A stretch of 64,000 nt of DNA from an uncultured Methanomassiliicoccales archaeon (GCA_934702355.1 CAKUXX010000002.1:1-64000), one strand, 5' to 3'. Numbered from the stretch's first letter, positions 46,703-56,323 are shown. Notes: a model not told the origin generated them from the letters alone. Translations and numbers: made by a program.

Positions 46703-47257
46703 TCAGCTATGGAAGCTGTCCCTGTTGATGCGTATCCTGTTGCTCATGAACACGCCGATGAGCAGAAGGATGATCCCGAGGACGATCAATCCCCTGTCCG
46801 CGATGCAGATCGACAGGGCGAGAAGGGATGAGAGCGTACAAAGGGCGAAGCTCGGGACGAACATGATGCGTTTTCCGGCAAGGAATCCCGATACCGCGGC
46901 GCATGCTCCGCTGGCGATGAACATCCCGGCAAGGAGCGAGCACATGGATTTGAACTCGTCAAGGGTGAGTCCGTAGTACTTCCCGTCGCTGTCTGCGATG
47001 TTCGCCCAGTTGCCGTCTGCGTTAGCGGACGAAACGAACAGGATTATCCCGAAAAGCAGGGCGAGCACACCGTAGATCATGATCGCCTTGGGAAACGGTC
47101 CGAGGGTGTCGGGACGCATCCCGTATCCTCTGCGGTCGGAGTACATGTCGCGGCTCTCGTAGAATCCGAATCCTTCGAACAGCTCTCCGCAGGCCGGGCA
47201 GCGTGCGGATCCCGCGGGGACCATCGCACCGCAGTTCTGACATTTGCTTCCGCTCAT
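46703..47257 (-). CDS. Zinc-ribbon membrane protein
   Basis: A 184-aa protein: zinc ribbon CQNCGAMVPAGSARCPACG (7-25), then four hydrophobic helices with a short loop. Its function is unknown. The ATG at 47257 overlaps the stop of the companion gene (ATGA), so they are coupled and may form one complex. The longer frame upstream lies within the companion and is rejected. Confidence 0.75.
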   Translation of the reverse strand: MSGSKCQNCGAMVPAGSARCPACGELFEGFGFYESRDMYSDRRGYGMRPDTLGPFPKAIMIYGVLALLFGIILFVSSANADGNWANIADSDGKYYGLTLDEFKSMCSLLAGMFIASGACAAVSGFLAGKRIMFVPSFALCTLSSLLALSICIADRGLIVLGIILLLIGVFMSNRIRINRDSFHS

Positions 47258-47835
47258 ATCGATTCCTCTGAAAAGACATCCTTGCTGTTGTAGAGCATGT
47301 ATGTGATGAGTGCACCGATGATGAATGCGGGGACGCTCATGTAGGCGTATACAGAGAAGCAGCACGTTCCAAGGATGAGCACTGTCGCCGCTATGCAAAG
47401 GTACACGGCATTCTTCTTAGGTCCCTGTTTGTAACAGAAGTAGTAGCTTCCGAGCGCTGCAAGGGGGCTGAGTGTACCGAAGATTGCGGAAACGATCAGA
47501 AGCATCTTCGTGGAATCGCTCCAGGCAGGAAGGATGCTGACCGGTTCTAACCCGTTCTCGATGAATATATCGTCGAGCATCTTCACTATCTCCTGATATG
47601 CTGCATAATCCATCGTGACTGATTCCGCCAACGTACTCAGGCCGTTGAGGAGCCCGACAATCCCGTACACAAGGATCATCACGGGCACTATGGACCTTCC
47701 GCCTTTGATGATGGTTCCGGACATCCTCGGGGCACTGTATCCCCCGTCTGTAGATGATCCGCATTCCGGGCAGAACCTGCTTCCTTCAGGTAGTTGGGCT
47801 CCGCAGTGAACGCAGAACCTATGTTCATCAGACAT
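47254..47835 (-). CDS. Zinc-ribbon membrane protein
   Basis: A 193-aa protein: zinc ribbon CVHCGAQLPEGSRFCPECG (8-26), a Ser/Gly-rich linker, and about four transmembrane helices. A soluble loop of ~35 aa (TMDYAAYQEIVKMLDD) lies between the first two. It is unrecognised beyond the zinc-ribbon/TM family. First of a coupled pair; GATAAACC (47856-47863, minus) gives a leaderless start. Confidence 0.75.
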   Translation of the reverse strand: MSDEHRFCVHCGAQLPEGSRFCPECGSSTDGGYSAPRMSGTIIKGGRSIVPVMILVYGIVGLLNGLSTLAESVTMDYAAYQEIVKMLDDIFIENGLEPVSILPAWSDSTKMLLIVSAIFGTLSPLAALGSYYFCYKQGPKKNAVYLCIAATVLILGTCCFSVYAYMSVPAFIIGALITYMLYNSKDVFSEESI

Positions 47836-48159
47836 ACTACGTGATTTCCGCATTGGTTTATCATCGTTCGCCTCAGATCCTCGAACAGGTCTCGGTCCGA
47901 TTTTCCCGTTGAAAGATATGTTCATATACCTCCTCGTCATAGAGCAGGTCACGGAGTTCAGATTCCAGTGTTTGCTGGGATTCTGCCGTGGAGGGAGTTG
48001 CTCCCTCAGGCCGTACGGGCGCGATGGCGGAACGTGCGGGGTTGTTTGGCCGAGTGGCATCATTATTCTCTCTTTTAGCAACGCTTATATACGACATTGC
48101 GCTACGCGCATTTGTTATTGTCCTCCCGCGTATGCGTGGGGACGATGCGAGGTATCAAC
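47836..48159. other. Divergent intergenic region before rps19e
   Basis: Holds the minus promoter above and the rps19e TATA box GCTTATATA at 48083-48091. A 74-codon minus-strand frame (47873-48097, with LRDLLYDEEVYEHIF) looks protein-like but has no Shine-Dalgarno and lies over the rps19e promoter. I leave it uncalled. Confidence 0.45.
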
Positions 48160-48588
48160 ATGGTAACCGTCTACGACGTTCCTGCCGAGCAGCTCATACT
48201 CAAGACGGCCCAGAAGCTCAAGGAGAACCCCAACATCGTTCCTCCTGAGTGGGCCGAGTTTGTGAAGACCGGTAGGCACACAGAGAAAGCTCCTATACAG
48301 GACGACTGGTGGTACAACAGGGCCGCCTCGATCATGAGAAAGCTGTACGTCAAGGGACCTATGGGTTCCTCCAGGCTCGCCGCCGAGTACGGTGGATTCG
48401 CCGACAAGGGAGCTATGCCCAACCGTGCAGTCAAGGGAAGCCGCAACATCGCCAGGAAATGCATGATGCAGCTCGAGGCAGCAGGCTACCTTGTCTCCAA
48501 GGACAAAGAGGGTCGCGCTATCAGCCCCGCCGGTCAGTCCCTTCTGGACAACACCGCCAAAGAGGTCTATGACGAGATGAGGGCCTGA
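48160..48588 (+). CDS. rps19e: 30S ribosomal protein S19e
   Basis: A 142-aa archaeal/eukaryotic small-subunit protein. Typical blocks are VYDVPAEQLI, PPEWAEFVKTG, DWWYNRAASIMRKLYVKGP, and the C-terminal GRAISPAGQSLLD winged helix. GAGGT at seven bases upstream fixes the ATG. First in the rps19e-PDCD5-rpl39e-rpl31e-aIF6 operon. Confidence 0.97.
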   Translation: MVTVYDVPAEQLILKTAQKLKENPNIVPPEWAEFVKTGRHTEKAPIQDDWWYNRAASIMRKLYVKGPMGSSRLAAEYGGFADKGAMPNRAVKGSRNIARKCMMQLEAAGYLVSKDKEGRAISPAGQSLLDNTAKEVYDEMRA

Positions 48589-48601
48589 AGGAGGCTTCAG
48601 C

Positions 48602-48931
48602 ATGGAAGATCCCGAATTGGAAGCAATCAGACAGAGAAGGATGGCCGAGCTCCAGCAGCAGGCGCAATCCCAGGCGGCACAGGAGGAGCAGGCCAAAAGG
48701 ATGGAGATGCAGAAGCAGAACATCATGAGGCAGATCCTGACGCCTGAGGCCAGGGACAGGCTCGCCAACATAAGGCTCGCCAACCCTCAGATGGCCGAGA
48801 CTGTCGAGATGCAGCTGATACAGCTTGCACAGAGCGGCAGGCTGCAGGGAATGATCGACGACACCATGCTGAGGAACATCCTTGGGCAGATCGTCCCTCA
48901 GAAGAGGGAGATCACCATAGAGAGGAGATAA
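48602..48931 (+). CDS. PDCD5-family DNA-binding protein
   Basis: A 109-aa protein of the archaeal PDCD5/TFAR19 family: helical N-terminus ([18 protein letters not shown]) and core [20 protein letters not shown]. It is associated with the ribosomal operon in many archaea; its function is poorly defined. AAGGAGG at eight bases fixes the start. Confidence 0.93.
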   Translation: MEDPELEAIRQRRMAELQQQAQSQAAQEEQAKRMEMQKQNIMRQILTPEARDRLANIRLANPQMAETVEMQLIQLAQSGRLQGMIDDTMLRNILGQIVPQKREITIERR

Positions 48932-48933
48932 TC

Positions 48934-49089
48934 ATGTCAAGCACAAAGGCCCCCGCAATGAAAGCCAGGCTCAACAAGAAGGTCAACCAGAACCGCCGTG
49001 TTCCCGCCTGGGTCATGATCAGAACGAACAGGCAGTTCCTGCACCACCCCAAGAGAAGGTCGTGGCGCATGAGCAAGATCAAGGAGTGA
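48934..49089 (+). CDS. rpl39e: 50S ribosomal protein L39e
   Basis: A 51-aa basic protein lining the exit tunnel. The family core is [19 protein letters not shown] plus [13 protein letters not shown]. It starts three bases after the PDCD5 stop and is typical in length. Confidence 0.96.
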   Translation: MSSTKAPAMKARLNKKVNQNRRVPAWVMIRTNRQFLHHPKRRSWRMSKIKE

Positions 49090-49094
49090 TTAGG

Positions 49095-49358
49095 ATGGCA
49101 GACGAATTCGAAAGAGTTATGGTCATCCCCCTCAGGAAGACCAAGCAGGCACCCCGCACCCGCAGGGCCAACCGCGCGGTCAAAGAGGTCAGGGAGAACG
49201 TCATGAGGCACATGAAGGTCGACGCAGAGAACGTCTGGATCGACGCCAGTGTCAATGACAAGATCTGGGAGAGGGGAATACGCGACCCGCCCTCCAAGAT
49301 CACCGTGAAAGCGGTAAAGTACGACGACGGCCTCGTTGAGGTCTCGCTGGCTGAGTGA
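49095..49358 (+). CDS. rpl31e: 50S ribosomal protein L31e
   Basis: An 87-aa protein with VMVIPLRKTKQAPRTRRANRA, WIDASVNDKIWERG and PPSKITVKAVKYDDG. ATG at 49095 chosen; an earlier ATG at 49062 lies inside rpl39e. Confidence 0.96.
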   Translation: MADEFERVMVIPLRKTKQAPRTRRANRAVKEVRENVMRHMKVDAENVWIDASVNDKIWERGIRDPPSKITVKAVKYDDGLVEVSLAE

Positions 49359-49365
49359 TACCGTG

Positions 49366-50022
49366 ATGAGGCTCTCACGTCATTCAGGCAACCCCAACAT
49401 CGGGGTGTTCGCTGCGGCGAATGAGAGCTTCGCCTTCATTCCTGCCGACGCCTCCCCGGAGTTCGAAAGGGCTGTCGAGGGGGCGCTCGGCGTCAAAACC
49501 TTTAAAACGACAGTTGCCGGGGCGCATGTCATCGGTTCGCTGATGGCCATGAACTCCCACTGTGCAGTGGTCTCAGGACTGGCCGACGCCAGGGAATTCC
49601 AGCTCATCAACGATGCTGTCCCGGTGTTCCTTCTCGACGACTCGCTGAACGCCGCAGGCAACAACATCCTTGTGAACGACCACGGTGCGATCATCAGCCC
49701 CGAATACGGCAAGGAGGCCGCTGACAAGCTGTCCGAGGCCCTCCAGGTCGAGGTCGTTATGTCCTCCATCGCCGGCTGCAACACCGTCGGTTCCATCTGC
49801 AGGGCGACCAACAAAGGTTGCGTCTGCCACATGGATGCGAGCGATGAAGAGGTCCAACTGATCAAGGATGTCCTGAAGGTCGAAGTCATCAGGTCCTCCG
49901 TGAATCACGGAAGCCGCATGGTCGGCGCGGGGATCATCGCGAACTCTAAGGGTGCAGTCGTCGGAGACGAGACGACACCCATCGAGATGGGAAAGATCGA
50001 AGACGGACTCGTCCTGTACTGA
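49366..50022 (+). CDS. eif6: Translation initiation factor aIF6
   Basis: A 218-aa anti-association factor binding the large subunit. Five pseudo-repeats are visible: GNPNIGVFAAANESFAFIP, IGSLMAMNSHCAVV, VFLLDDSLNAAGNNILVND, NTVGSICRATNKGC, and MVGAGIIANSKGAVVG. The ribosomal LX (L18a) and prefoldin genes often found next are missing. A GTG just before the ATG is also possible. Confidence 0.96.
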   Translation: MRLSRHSGNPNIGVFAAANESFAFIPADASPEFERAVEGALGVKTFKTTVAGAHVIGSLMAMNSHCAVVSGLADAREFQLINDAVPVFLLDDSLNAAGNNILVNDHGAIISPEYGKEAADKLSEALQVEVVMSSIAGCNTVGSICRATNKGCVCHMDASDEEVQLIKDVLKVEVIRSSVNHGSRMVGAGIIANSKGAVVGDETTPIEMGKIEDGLVLY

Positions 50023-50046
50023 TCCCATTCCCGATCAGAAATCATT

Positions 50047-50082
50047 GTCCCGGACAGCCTCCGGGACGTTTTCCTTTTTTTT
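50047..50082 (+). terminator. Terminator of the aIF6 operon
   Basis: GTCCCGG and CCGGGAC stem followed by TTTTCCTTTTTTTT, which resembles a bacterial intrinsic terminator. It lies between convergent genes. Confidence 0.75.
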
Positions 50083-50087
50083 GATTA

Positions 50088-50729
50088 TCAGCGGTCGAAC
50101 ACCCAGCACTGCTTCATGCCGTCGATGTCTTCTCTGCACACATCGACCTCGTTCCCGATGTAGTCTATGGCCTCTTCGGGTATCATGTCGAGGAAATCGT
50201 CGATGGGGCTGAGCGGGATCGAGAGTCCGCCGACCCTGTAATGCATCGGGACGATGATGTTGGGGTTGACGAGTTCGAGGAACCGCCTCATCTCGGGCAG
50301 GTCCATGCTGAATGCCTGTCCTGCGGGGACGAAGAGCATATCGACGCCTTTGATGCGTTCGATGACGGAATCGTCCGGTACCGCACCTATGTCGCCGCAG
50401 TGGCAGACCGTGATGTCGTCGAGTTCGAAGTAGAAGATGGTGTTCGTGCCGCGTTCGGTGTCTTTTGAAGTGTCCCTGTAACTCGGGAACCCCTCGAATG
50501 TGATGCCGTGGTCCTCGAAGACCCCGAGTGTGGCAAGATGCTCCGTGAAACGTCCTTTCACGGCGCGGACTGCATTGTGATCGTAGAGATCGTGGGTCAC
50601 AAGGACGACATCCGCGGAAACCGCAGGAGGTTTGATCCCGATGGAACGGCCGTCATGCGGATCAACGACAATGGTTACAGATCCGTCACTGAATTCGAAA
50701 CAAGAGTGACCGTGCCATCTTACCCTCAT
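50088..50729 (-). CDS. MBL-fold metal-dependent hydrolase
   Basis: A 213-aa UlaG-like metallo-beta-lactamase-fold protein. Visible are GHSCFEF, THDLYDHNAV (in place of HxHxDH), HCGDIG, and MHYRVGG. The first metal motif reads H-D-x-Y-D-H, so the second His is replaced by Leu-Tyr spacing. Activity may depend on a different metal geometry. Substrate unknown. Monocistronic. Confidence 0.8.
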   Translation of the reverse strand: MRVRWHGHSCFEFSDGSVTIVVDPHDGRSIGIKPPAVSADVVLVTHDLYDHNAVRAVKGRFTEHLATLGVFEDHGITFEGFPSYRDTSKDTERGTNTIFYFELDDITVCHCGDIGAVPDDSVIERIKGVDMLFVPAGQAFSMDLPEMRRFLELVNPNIIVPMHYRVGGLSIPLSPIDDFLDMIPEEAIDYIGNEVDVCREDIDGMKQCWVFDR

Positions 50730-50871
50730 GCTTCGCCGTAAAATGGAATCAGCCTATAATGATTGGGGTCGTACTTATCCCGGAATCAACGGAGGATAAT
50801 CTCGGGTGCATAGGGTATCTGGCAGGTTTCCGTCGCAATCCTCCAGAAAAATCAGCCAATCCATGAGTATC

Positions 50872-50879
50872 CTTATTAG
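50872..50879 (+). promoter_or_regulatory. TATA-like box of the DUF373 gene
   Basis: CTTATTAG is centred 26 bp before the ATG, giving a leaderless mRNA. Confidence 0.45.
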
Positions 50880-50901
50880 TGGTTAGGGTTTTCTCCCCAT
50901 C

Positions 50902-52029
50902 ATGAGGAAGACTCTGGTTCTGGTCGTCGACAGGGACGATGATTACGGTGTCAAGGGCAAGGTGAATACGCCCGTCATCGGTGTTCAGAACTGTTTGGAC
51001 GCTGCCACTTCTTTCGGCATAGCAGATCCCGAGGATTCCGATCTGAACGCACTCTACGCGGCGGTAAGCGTCTGTCTGGAGATCCAGGAGGACGGTCACG
51101 ATGCCGATGTCGCCCTGATCTGCGGTGACGAGAAGGTCGGACACCGCTCCGATCTCGCACTTGTAGCGCAGCTCGAGGAGGTCCTCGACGAGATCAAGCC
51201 CGACAGCGTCGTTCTCGTAGGAGACGGTGCGGAGGATGAGTACATCTATCCGATCATATCGTCCCGTGCCCACGTGGACTCGGTCAAGAAGGTATACGTC
51301 AAGCAGTCCCCCGGATTGGAGGGATCGTTCTACATCCTGACCAAGATGCTCTCGGACCCCGGCAAGAGGAAGAGGTTCCTTGTCCCGCTGGGTTACATCC
51401 TCGTGCTCCTGTCGATGTTCTTCATAACCCCCGCACTCCTGGTCTTCTCCAAAGAGCATGACGTGAACATCATCGCGGGCATGTCAGGAAGCCTGACTGT
51501 GTGCTTCATAGGGATAGTGCTCCTGCTGTACGGGTACAGCGTAGGCGATAGGTTCAGCCGGTTCAAGAAGAAATTGGTGTCATCGATCACGGACGGATCC
51601 ACACGTCTGATATTCTTCTCCGTCGCAGTGACGTTCTTCGTGATATGTCTCATCTGGAATTACCTGGACATCACGAACTACTACAACATCTCCCTCGTGG
51701 GGATACTGGTTCATTATGCCACCGCGATGATCTGGCCCGTCGTGATAACTTTCGAGATCTACCTCATCGGAATGACCATCGACACCTATCAGAACACCAA
51801 GACGATCAAACTGAGCCTGGTCTTCGGAATGATCGCCATATCGAGTCTCGGCATGGTCGGACTCGGGATATTGGACACCATCACGGGATTCATAGAGTAC
51901 GGTGGTTCCATGAGGCTCGGTGTCATCGAGATCATATTGGGAATAGTGATGTCGATATCGGGCAACTTCATCAAGGACCGCCTCATGCCGGCCAAGGCAG
52001 AAAGGGATGCTGAACATGAAGTATCCTGA
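50902..52029 (+). CDS. DUF373 family membrane protein
   Basis: A 375-aa archaeal protein. A soluble N-terminal domain (1-145) carries LVLVVDRDDDYG and VALICGDEKVG, and about seven transmembrane helices (160-360) follow. Its function is unknown; it is widely conserved in euryarchaea. Its tail overlaps the mptE start by 14 bases, so they form an operon. Confidence 0.88.
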   Translation: MRKTLVLVVDRDDDYGVKGKVNTPVIGVQNCLDAATSFGIADPEDSDLNALYAAVSVCLEIQEDGHDADVALICGDEKVGHRSDLALVAQLEEVLDEIKPDSVVLVGDGAEDEYIYPIISSRAHVDSVKKVYVKQSPGLEGSFYILTKMLSDPGKRKRFLVPLGYILVLLSMFFITPALLVFSKEHDVNIIAGMSGSLTVCFIGIVLLLYGYSVGDRFSRFKKKLVSSITDGSTRLIFFSVAVTFFVICLIWNYLDITNYYNISLVGILVHYATAMIWPVVITFEIYLIGMTIDTYQNTKTIKLSLVFGMIAISSLGMVGLGILDTITGFIEYGGSMRLGVIEIILGIVMSISGNFIKDRLMPAKAERDAEHEVS

Positions 52030-52678
52030 ATGGGAGCCGATCTACTCCCGGATACTCGACGACATGGGATACGACCGGGACTCAGACGAATCGTCCGTGA
52101 GGATTCTCAAAGCCGTCACAGTCAATTCGGATCTTGTTACGGAGGACGAGGTCTCCGACAGGTTCTCGAATGTGGCGACCGTGTTCGGAGATGCCCCTTC
52201 GCTCGAGGCCGAACTCGATGAGAAGGGTTATTCGGGCACAGCGGTGGCGTCGGGTTCCTCGGTGGCAAGGCTTCTGAAATGCGGCATCATGCCCGACATA
52301 GTCGTCACGGACCTAGACGGCCCCATCGATGCCCAGCTGGAGGCAAGCGCGTCCGGTGCACTCACCTTCATCCATGCCCACGGGGACAATTCCGATCTCA
52401 TCCTGAGATACGCTCCTATGTTCAAAGGTCCCGTCATATTGACGACGCAGTCCAAACCCGATACCGTGGTGGCCAACTACGGAGGGTTCACCGACGGGGA
52501 CAGGTGCGTGTGCATCTGTCAGGAGTTCGGAGTGGGAAGGATAATCCTGAGGGGATTCGATTTCGACCATCCCAATCCAAAGGTGGGAAGCGACCCGAAT
52601 GTCAAGCTGAGGAAGCTCTCCTGGGCGAAGAGGATCATCGAGGCCGTGTCCTCAAAGACGGAGATCGTCACGGGGTGA
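52016..52678 (+). CDS. mptE: 6-hydroxymethyl-7,8-dihydropterin pyrophosphokinase MptE
   Basis: A 220-aa DUF115-family enzyme that activates the pterin for methanopterin/folate-like C1-carrier synthesis. Marks are VASGSSVARLL, IVVTDLDGPI (acidic metal site), FIHAHGDNSD, TTQSKPD and LRGFDFDHP. Methanogens use this archaeal enzyme instead of FolK. Confidence 0.9.
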   Translation: MKYPEWEPIYSRILDDMGYDRDSDESSVRILKAVTVNSDLVTEDEVSDRFSNVATVFGDAPSLEAELDEKGYSGTAVASGSSVARLLKCGIMPDIVVTDLDGPIDAQLEASASGALTFIHAHGDNSDLILRYAPMFKGPVILTTQSKPDTVVANYGGFTDGDRCVCICQEFGVGRIILRGFDFDHPNPKVGSDPNVKLRKLSWAKRIIEAVSSKTEIVTG

Positions 52679-52754
52679 CCTCGTCGAACCGGACAAAGAT
52701 TCCCGCAAGGACATCCAGATAAGCCTTGTTTTACCGTAAATGGCATCAACTGTC

Positions 52755-52763
52755 CATATATAG
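52755..52763 (+). promoter_or_regulatory. TATA box of the site-2 protease gene
   Basis: CATATATAG lies 36 bp before the ATG, and a GAGGGATC Shine-Dalgarno falls in the short leader. Confidence 0.55.
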
Positions 52764-52795
52764 GTGAAGTATCTACGGAAGCCTGAGGGATCCGG

Positions 52796-54382
52796 ATGAA
52801 CACAGCGTACACCGTTCTCATAATATTGGCTGTCATCTATGCCCCGATATGGGTATGGGTCTGGAGGAATCCGGAAAAGGCAGAGCGCTACCACCTCTGC
52901 AAATACGGACCCTGCATAATGATCCGCACCCAGCTGGGAATGAAGACGATGGACCGTCTTGCAAAGTATCCCAGATTCTGGTCGGCCTTCGGATTCTTCT
53001 CGAAGGTAGTTTCGGCCGTGCTGTTCTTCCTGATGATGTACATGCTCGTTGTGGCCCTCATGGCGGTGCCCTCGAGACTGGCATCCGGATCGAGCATCGG
53101 GATCGAGTACGCATTGGCCATTCCAGGTTTCAATCCCATCCTTCCGCTCAGCTACGGTATCGTCGCGCTTCTGATCGCGATGGTGGTGCATGAGCTGGGA
53201 CACGGTATACAGGCCCGCGCGAACGGTGCGCGCGTCGATTCTTCCGGTCTTCTGTACGGAGTCGTGCCTCTGGGCGCTTTTGTTGAGCCCAACGAGGAGG
53301 ACATGTCCAAGAAGTCCAGGAAGGCACAGCTGGACATGTACACCGCAGGAATCTCTGTCAACACCGTCGTCGCTGTGATGTCGATCCTGCTCCTGTTCGG
53401 AGCATGCGGCATGATCACCACGGATTACGAAGACGATGCCGGAGTCTACAGGGTGGATGCGGATTCGCCTGCGATCGCAGCGGGGATTCCCGCTTCGGCC
53501 ATCATAAAGGGATTCTCTGAGGGTCCGGAATGGGTCGACAACGCCTATACCACTATAGATGGGAAGCAAGTGTCGACCGATATGCCGGGCGGTCTGGATC
53601 CGATCAAACAGTATTATGTGCATTACATCTACAAGGGTGAACAGAAGACTACAGAGAAACCGGTCCAGATGGGTGTGTACATCCGCACCCTGTCGACCGA
53701 TGCGCCCGCCATCAACTCGGGGATCAAAGTAGGGACCTTCCTTTACGGATTCATCCACAACGGCGAGACGGTCAGAGTCTCATCCGTGGAAGGATTCCTG
53801 AATCAGATGTCCGAATTCGCCCCGGGAACCCAGGTGAAGGTTCTCACTGTCCCCGTGGTCGGGGATGTGACCGGTCTCGTTCCCGACGAGCACGATGTCA
53901 CCCTCTCCGATAGGAACGGCAAGGCGTTCATCGGGATGTCCGTCTCCACCGGAGGCATGACGTTCACCACACCGGGCCTCGTCAAGGACACGGCCGCCAA
54001 CCCGTTCTACGGAGCCACGGGCGCATATTCCTACGTGACCTCGTTCTTCTCATACATCTCAGGTCCGTTCAACGGGTCCGACCCCATACCGGACGACCTG
54101 AAATGGTGGTACGACGTCCCAGTAGGCGAATTGTTCTGGATGGCCCTGTCCCTGCTGTATTGGATATTCTGGTTGGACATACTCCTGGCGATATCCAATG
54201 CCCTTCCCGCCTATCCGTTCGACGGCGGGTTCATATTCGCGGGCGCCATCAACTGGTTGTGCGAGAAGTTCGGAATCAAGGACGAGGAGCGCAGGACGAA
54301 GATAACGGACAGCGTTTCGGGAAGCGTCTCGAACGTCGTTCTGTTCGTGTTCCTGATCGTGATCGTCTCATTTGTGATATGA
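52796..54382 (+). CDS. Site-2 protease-like M50 metalloprotease with PDZ
   Basis: A 528-aa intramembrane protease. Catalytic HELGH is at 132-136 and the second metal motif NALPAYPFDGG near 465-475. A PDZ-like region (about 210-370) lies between membrane bundles. Six or so helices are visible, and the C-terminus ends in a helix. It probably cleaves membrane-tethered factors; its substrate is unknown. It is followed by corA 19 bp on. Confidence 0.9.
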   Translation: MNTAYTVLIILAVIYAPIWVWVWRNPEKAERYHLCKYGPCIMIRTQLGMKTMDRLAKYPRFWSAFGFFSKVVSAVLFFLMMYMLVVALMAVPSRLASGSSIGIEYALAIPGFNPILPLSYGIVALLIAMVVHELGHGIQARANGARVDSSGLLYGVVPLGAFVEPNEEDMSKKSRKAQLDMYTAGISVNTVVAVMSILLLFGACGMITTDYEDDAGVYRVDADSPAIAAGIPASAIIKGFSEGPEWVDNAYTTIDGKQVSTDMPGGLDPIKQYYVHYIYKGEQKTTEKPVQMGVYIRTLSTDAPAINSGIKVGTFLYGFIHNGETVRVSSVEGFLNQMSEFAPGTQVKVLTVPVVGDVTGLVPDEHDVTLSDRNGKAFIGMSVSTGGMTFTTPGLVKDTAANPFYGATGAYSYVTSFFSYISGPFNGSDPIPDDLKWWYDVPVGELFWMALSLLYWIFWLDILLAISNALPAYPFDGGFIFAGAINWLCEKFGIKDEERRTKITDSVSGSVSNVVLFVFLIVIVSFVI

Positions 54383-54401
54383 TTGTAAAGAGGTGAGAAA
54401 G

Positions 54402-55343
54402 ATGATGATAATCTATGAGATGAAGGAGGGGAAGCCGGTCAAGACCGATTCCATCAAGGATAACGTATGGATCAACCTTGTCAATCCTTCCAATGACGAG
54501 ATAGACCAGGTCCAGAGGGCCCTCCAGATAGATAGGGAGGCCCTAACCGCAGCTCTCGATGACGAGGAAGGTTCGAGGACGGAGGTCTCTTCGAAGTACA
54601 CTCTGATACTCGTAGACGCACCTACGCGCGAATGGAGGAACAACAGGGAGGAGTTCACCACATACCCCCTGTCGATCACCATCACGGACACAGCGATCGT
54701 CACAGTCTCGCTTCAGGAGATGTTCGCCCTCACCTTCACCGGCGGGAAGAACAAGAACATCAACACCGTCAATATCGACAACCGCACGCGCTTCATGCTC
54801 CAGATCCTCTTCAGGATCGCCATGAACTACCAGGCAGATCTGAAGTACATAGAGGTCAAGAGGATGGCCATCGAGGAATCCATCCGCAAGGTCACCCGCA
54901 GGGACGATCTATTCGAGCTTCACGAGCTGGAGTCAAACCTCGTTTACTTCAAGACCAGTCTCAGCGTGAACGCATCCGTCATCGACAGGCTCAGCAAGCT
55001 CTCGCGCTTCGTTTCGAGCCCCGAGGACAGGGATCTGATGGACGACGTCATCATCGAGACCAACCAGGCCTTGGAGATGACCATGACGTACAGTCAGATC
55101 ATCAAAGGTACGAGACAGCTGGTGGAGGCGGATCTCAACAACTCCCTGGCGAACGTCATGAAGTTCCTGACCTCGATCACACTGATCATCTCGATACCTA
55201 CTATGCTGGCAAGTTTCTACGGTATGAACGTGGACCTTCCCGGCGCCGATTATCATTACTCTTATCTTATCCTGCTTGCCGCGATGGTGATCCTCTGCCT
55301 CGTGTCGATACACCATCTCAGGAACAGGGGGCTTTGGCGTTGA
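54402..55343 (+). CDS. corA: CorA-type Mg2+ (divalent cation) channel
   Basis: A 313-aa CorA/MIT protein. A large cytoplasmic alpha/beta and helical domain comes first. The first TM helix ends in YGMN (signature, in MLASFYGMNVDLPG), and a second TM and basic tail (LRNRG) follow. GAGGTGA five bases upstream selects ATG 54402. Overlaps the next gene by four (TTGA). Confidence 0.92.
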   Translation: MMIIYEMKEGKPVKTDSIKDNVWINLVNPSNDEIDQVQRALQIDREALTAALDDEEGSRTEVSSKYTLILVDAPTREWRNNREEFTTYPLSITITDTAIVTVSLQEMFALTFTGGKNKNINTVNIDNRTRFMLQILFRIAMNYQADLKYIEVKRMAIEESIRKVTRRDDLFELHELESNLVYFKTSLSVNASVIDRLSKLSRFVSSPEDRDLMDDVIIETNQALEMTMTYSQIIKGTRQLVEADLNNSLANVMKFLTSITLIISIPTMLASFYGMNVDLPGADYHYSYLILLAAMVILCLVSIHHLRNRGLWR

Positions 55344-56323
55344 CATACACAATAGATGAGATCGCAGAAGCGATACGCACATATCCGGGAGTCACAAGGA
55401 AGAACACCATCCACAGGATCGTGGACAGTCTGCCCACCGCAGGCTTCGACAAGGTCGTTGCCGCAGAGGGTGAGGATGCCGCCGCATTGGATGTCGGAGA
55501 CCAGTACATCCTGTTCGCCGCAGACGGCATAATGGAATCGCTTGTGAGGACGAACCCCTACTATGCGGGGTATTTCGCCGTCCTGGTCAATGTCAACGAC
55601 ATCGCCGCCATGGGGGGACGTCCCCTCGGCATGGTGGATGTCATGTCCCTCATCGAGACGAACGTCTGCAAGGAGATCATCCGCGGTATGAAGGACGGCA
55701 TCAGGAAGTTCAAGGTCCCCATAGTGGGGGGACATGTGCATCCCGACTGCAACTACAATGCCATAGACATCTCCATAGTCGGAAACGTCTCCAAGGATGC
55801 CCTGCTGAGAAGCAGCACCGCGGAACCCGGAGACGACATAGTGTTCGTCATCGACACCGACGGATTCTACCCTCCGGAGCTGCCTTATGCATTCGTCACC
55901 ACCCTGGACAAGGATGACGAGATCGTCCGTGATCAGATGGAAGCAGTCGCTATCGTCGGAGAGCGCCATCTTGCACATTCATGCAAGGACATGAGCAACC
56001 CCGGCAGCATCGGAACGCTCGGGATGATGCTCGAATCGTCCTCGGTCGGAGGTACCGTGGACATCAATGCGATCCCCGCGCCTCAAGGTGTCGACCAGAT
56101 CAAATGGTTCCAATCATACCAGGGATGCGGATTCTGCTTCGCATGCGACCCCGCCGATTCCCAGGATGTCATAGACATATTCTCCAAGGTCGGATGCAAG
56201 GGTGCCGTCGTCGGAAAGGTCGATGACACCAAGCAGCTGAAGATCACCGATGGGAAGGACACTGCCATCGTGTTCGATTTCCACAAGGACATCATCACCG
56301 GATGCCGTCCCAAGGAAAGATGA
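55340..56323 (+). CDS. Methanogenesis marker protein 2 (AIR synthase-related)
   Basis: A 327-aa protein of the AIR-synthase/ThiL fold. Visible are AAEGEDAAALDVGD (nucleotide-binding Asp-rich loop), VNVNDIAAMGGRPLGMVDV, VGGHVHPDCNYNAID, and SIGTLGMMLESS. The pattern fits the methanogenesis-marker-2 family found only in methanogens, whose biochemical function is unproven. TTG start overlapping corA. Confidence 0.85.
   Translation: MTYTIDEIAEAIRTYPGVTRKNTIHRIVDSLPTAGFDKVVAAEGEDAAALDVGDQYILFAADGIMESLVRTNPYYAGYFAVLVNVNDIAAMGGRPLGMVDVMSLIETNVCKEIIRGMKDGIRKFKVPIVGGHVHPDCNYNAIDISIVGNVSKDALLRSSTAEPGDDIVFVIDTDGFYPPELPYAFVTTLDKDDEIVRDQMEAVAIVGERHLAHSCKDMSNPGSIGTLGMMLESSSVGGTVDINAIPAPQGVDQIKWFQSYQGCGFCFACDPADSQDVIDIFSKVGCKGAVVGKVDDTKQLKITDGKDTAIVFDFHKDIITGCRPKER

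Noticed and set aside
47873..48097. A 74-codon minus-strand frame in the rps19e promoter gap
   Set aside because: The C-terminal half looks protein-like, but it lacks a Shine-Dalgarno or clear promoter and covers the rps19e TATA box. Conservation would be needed to accept it.
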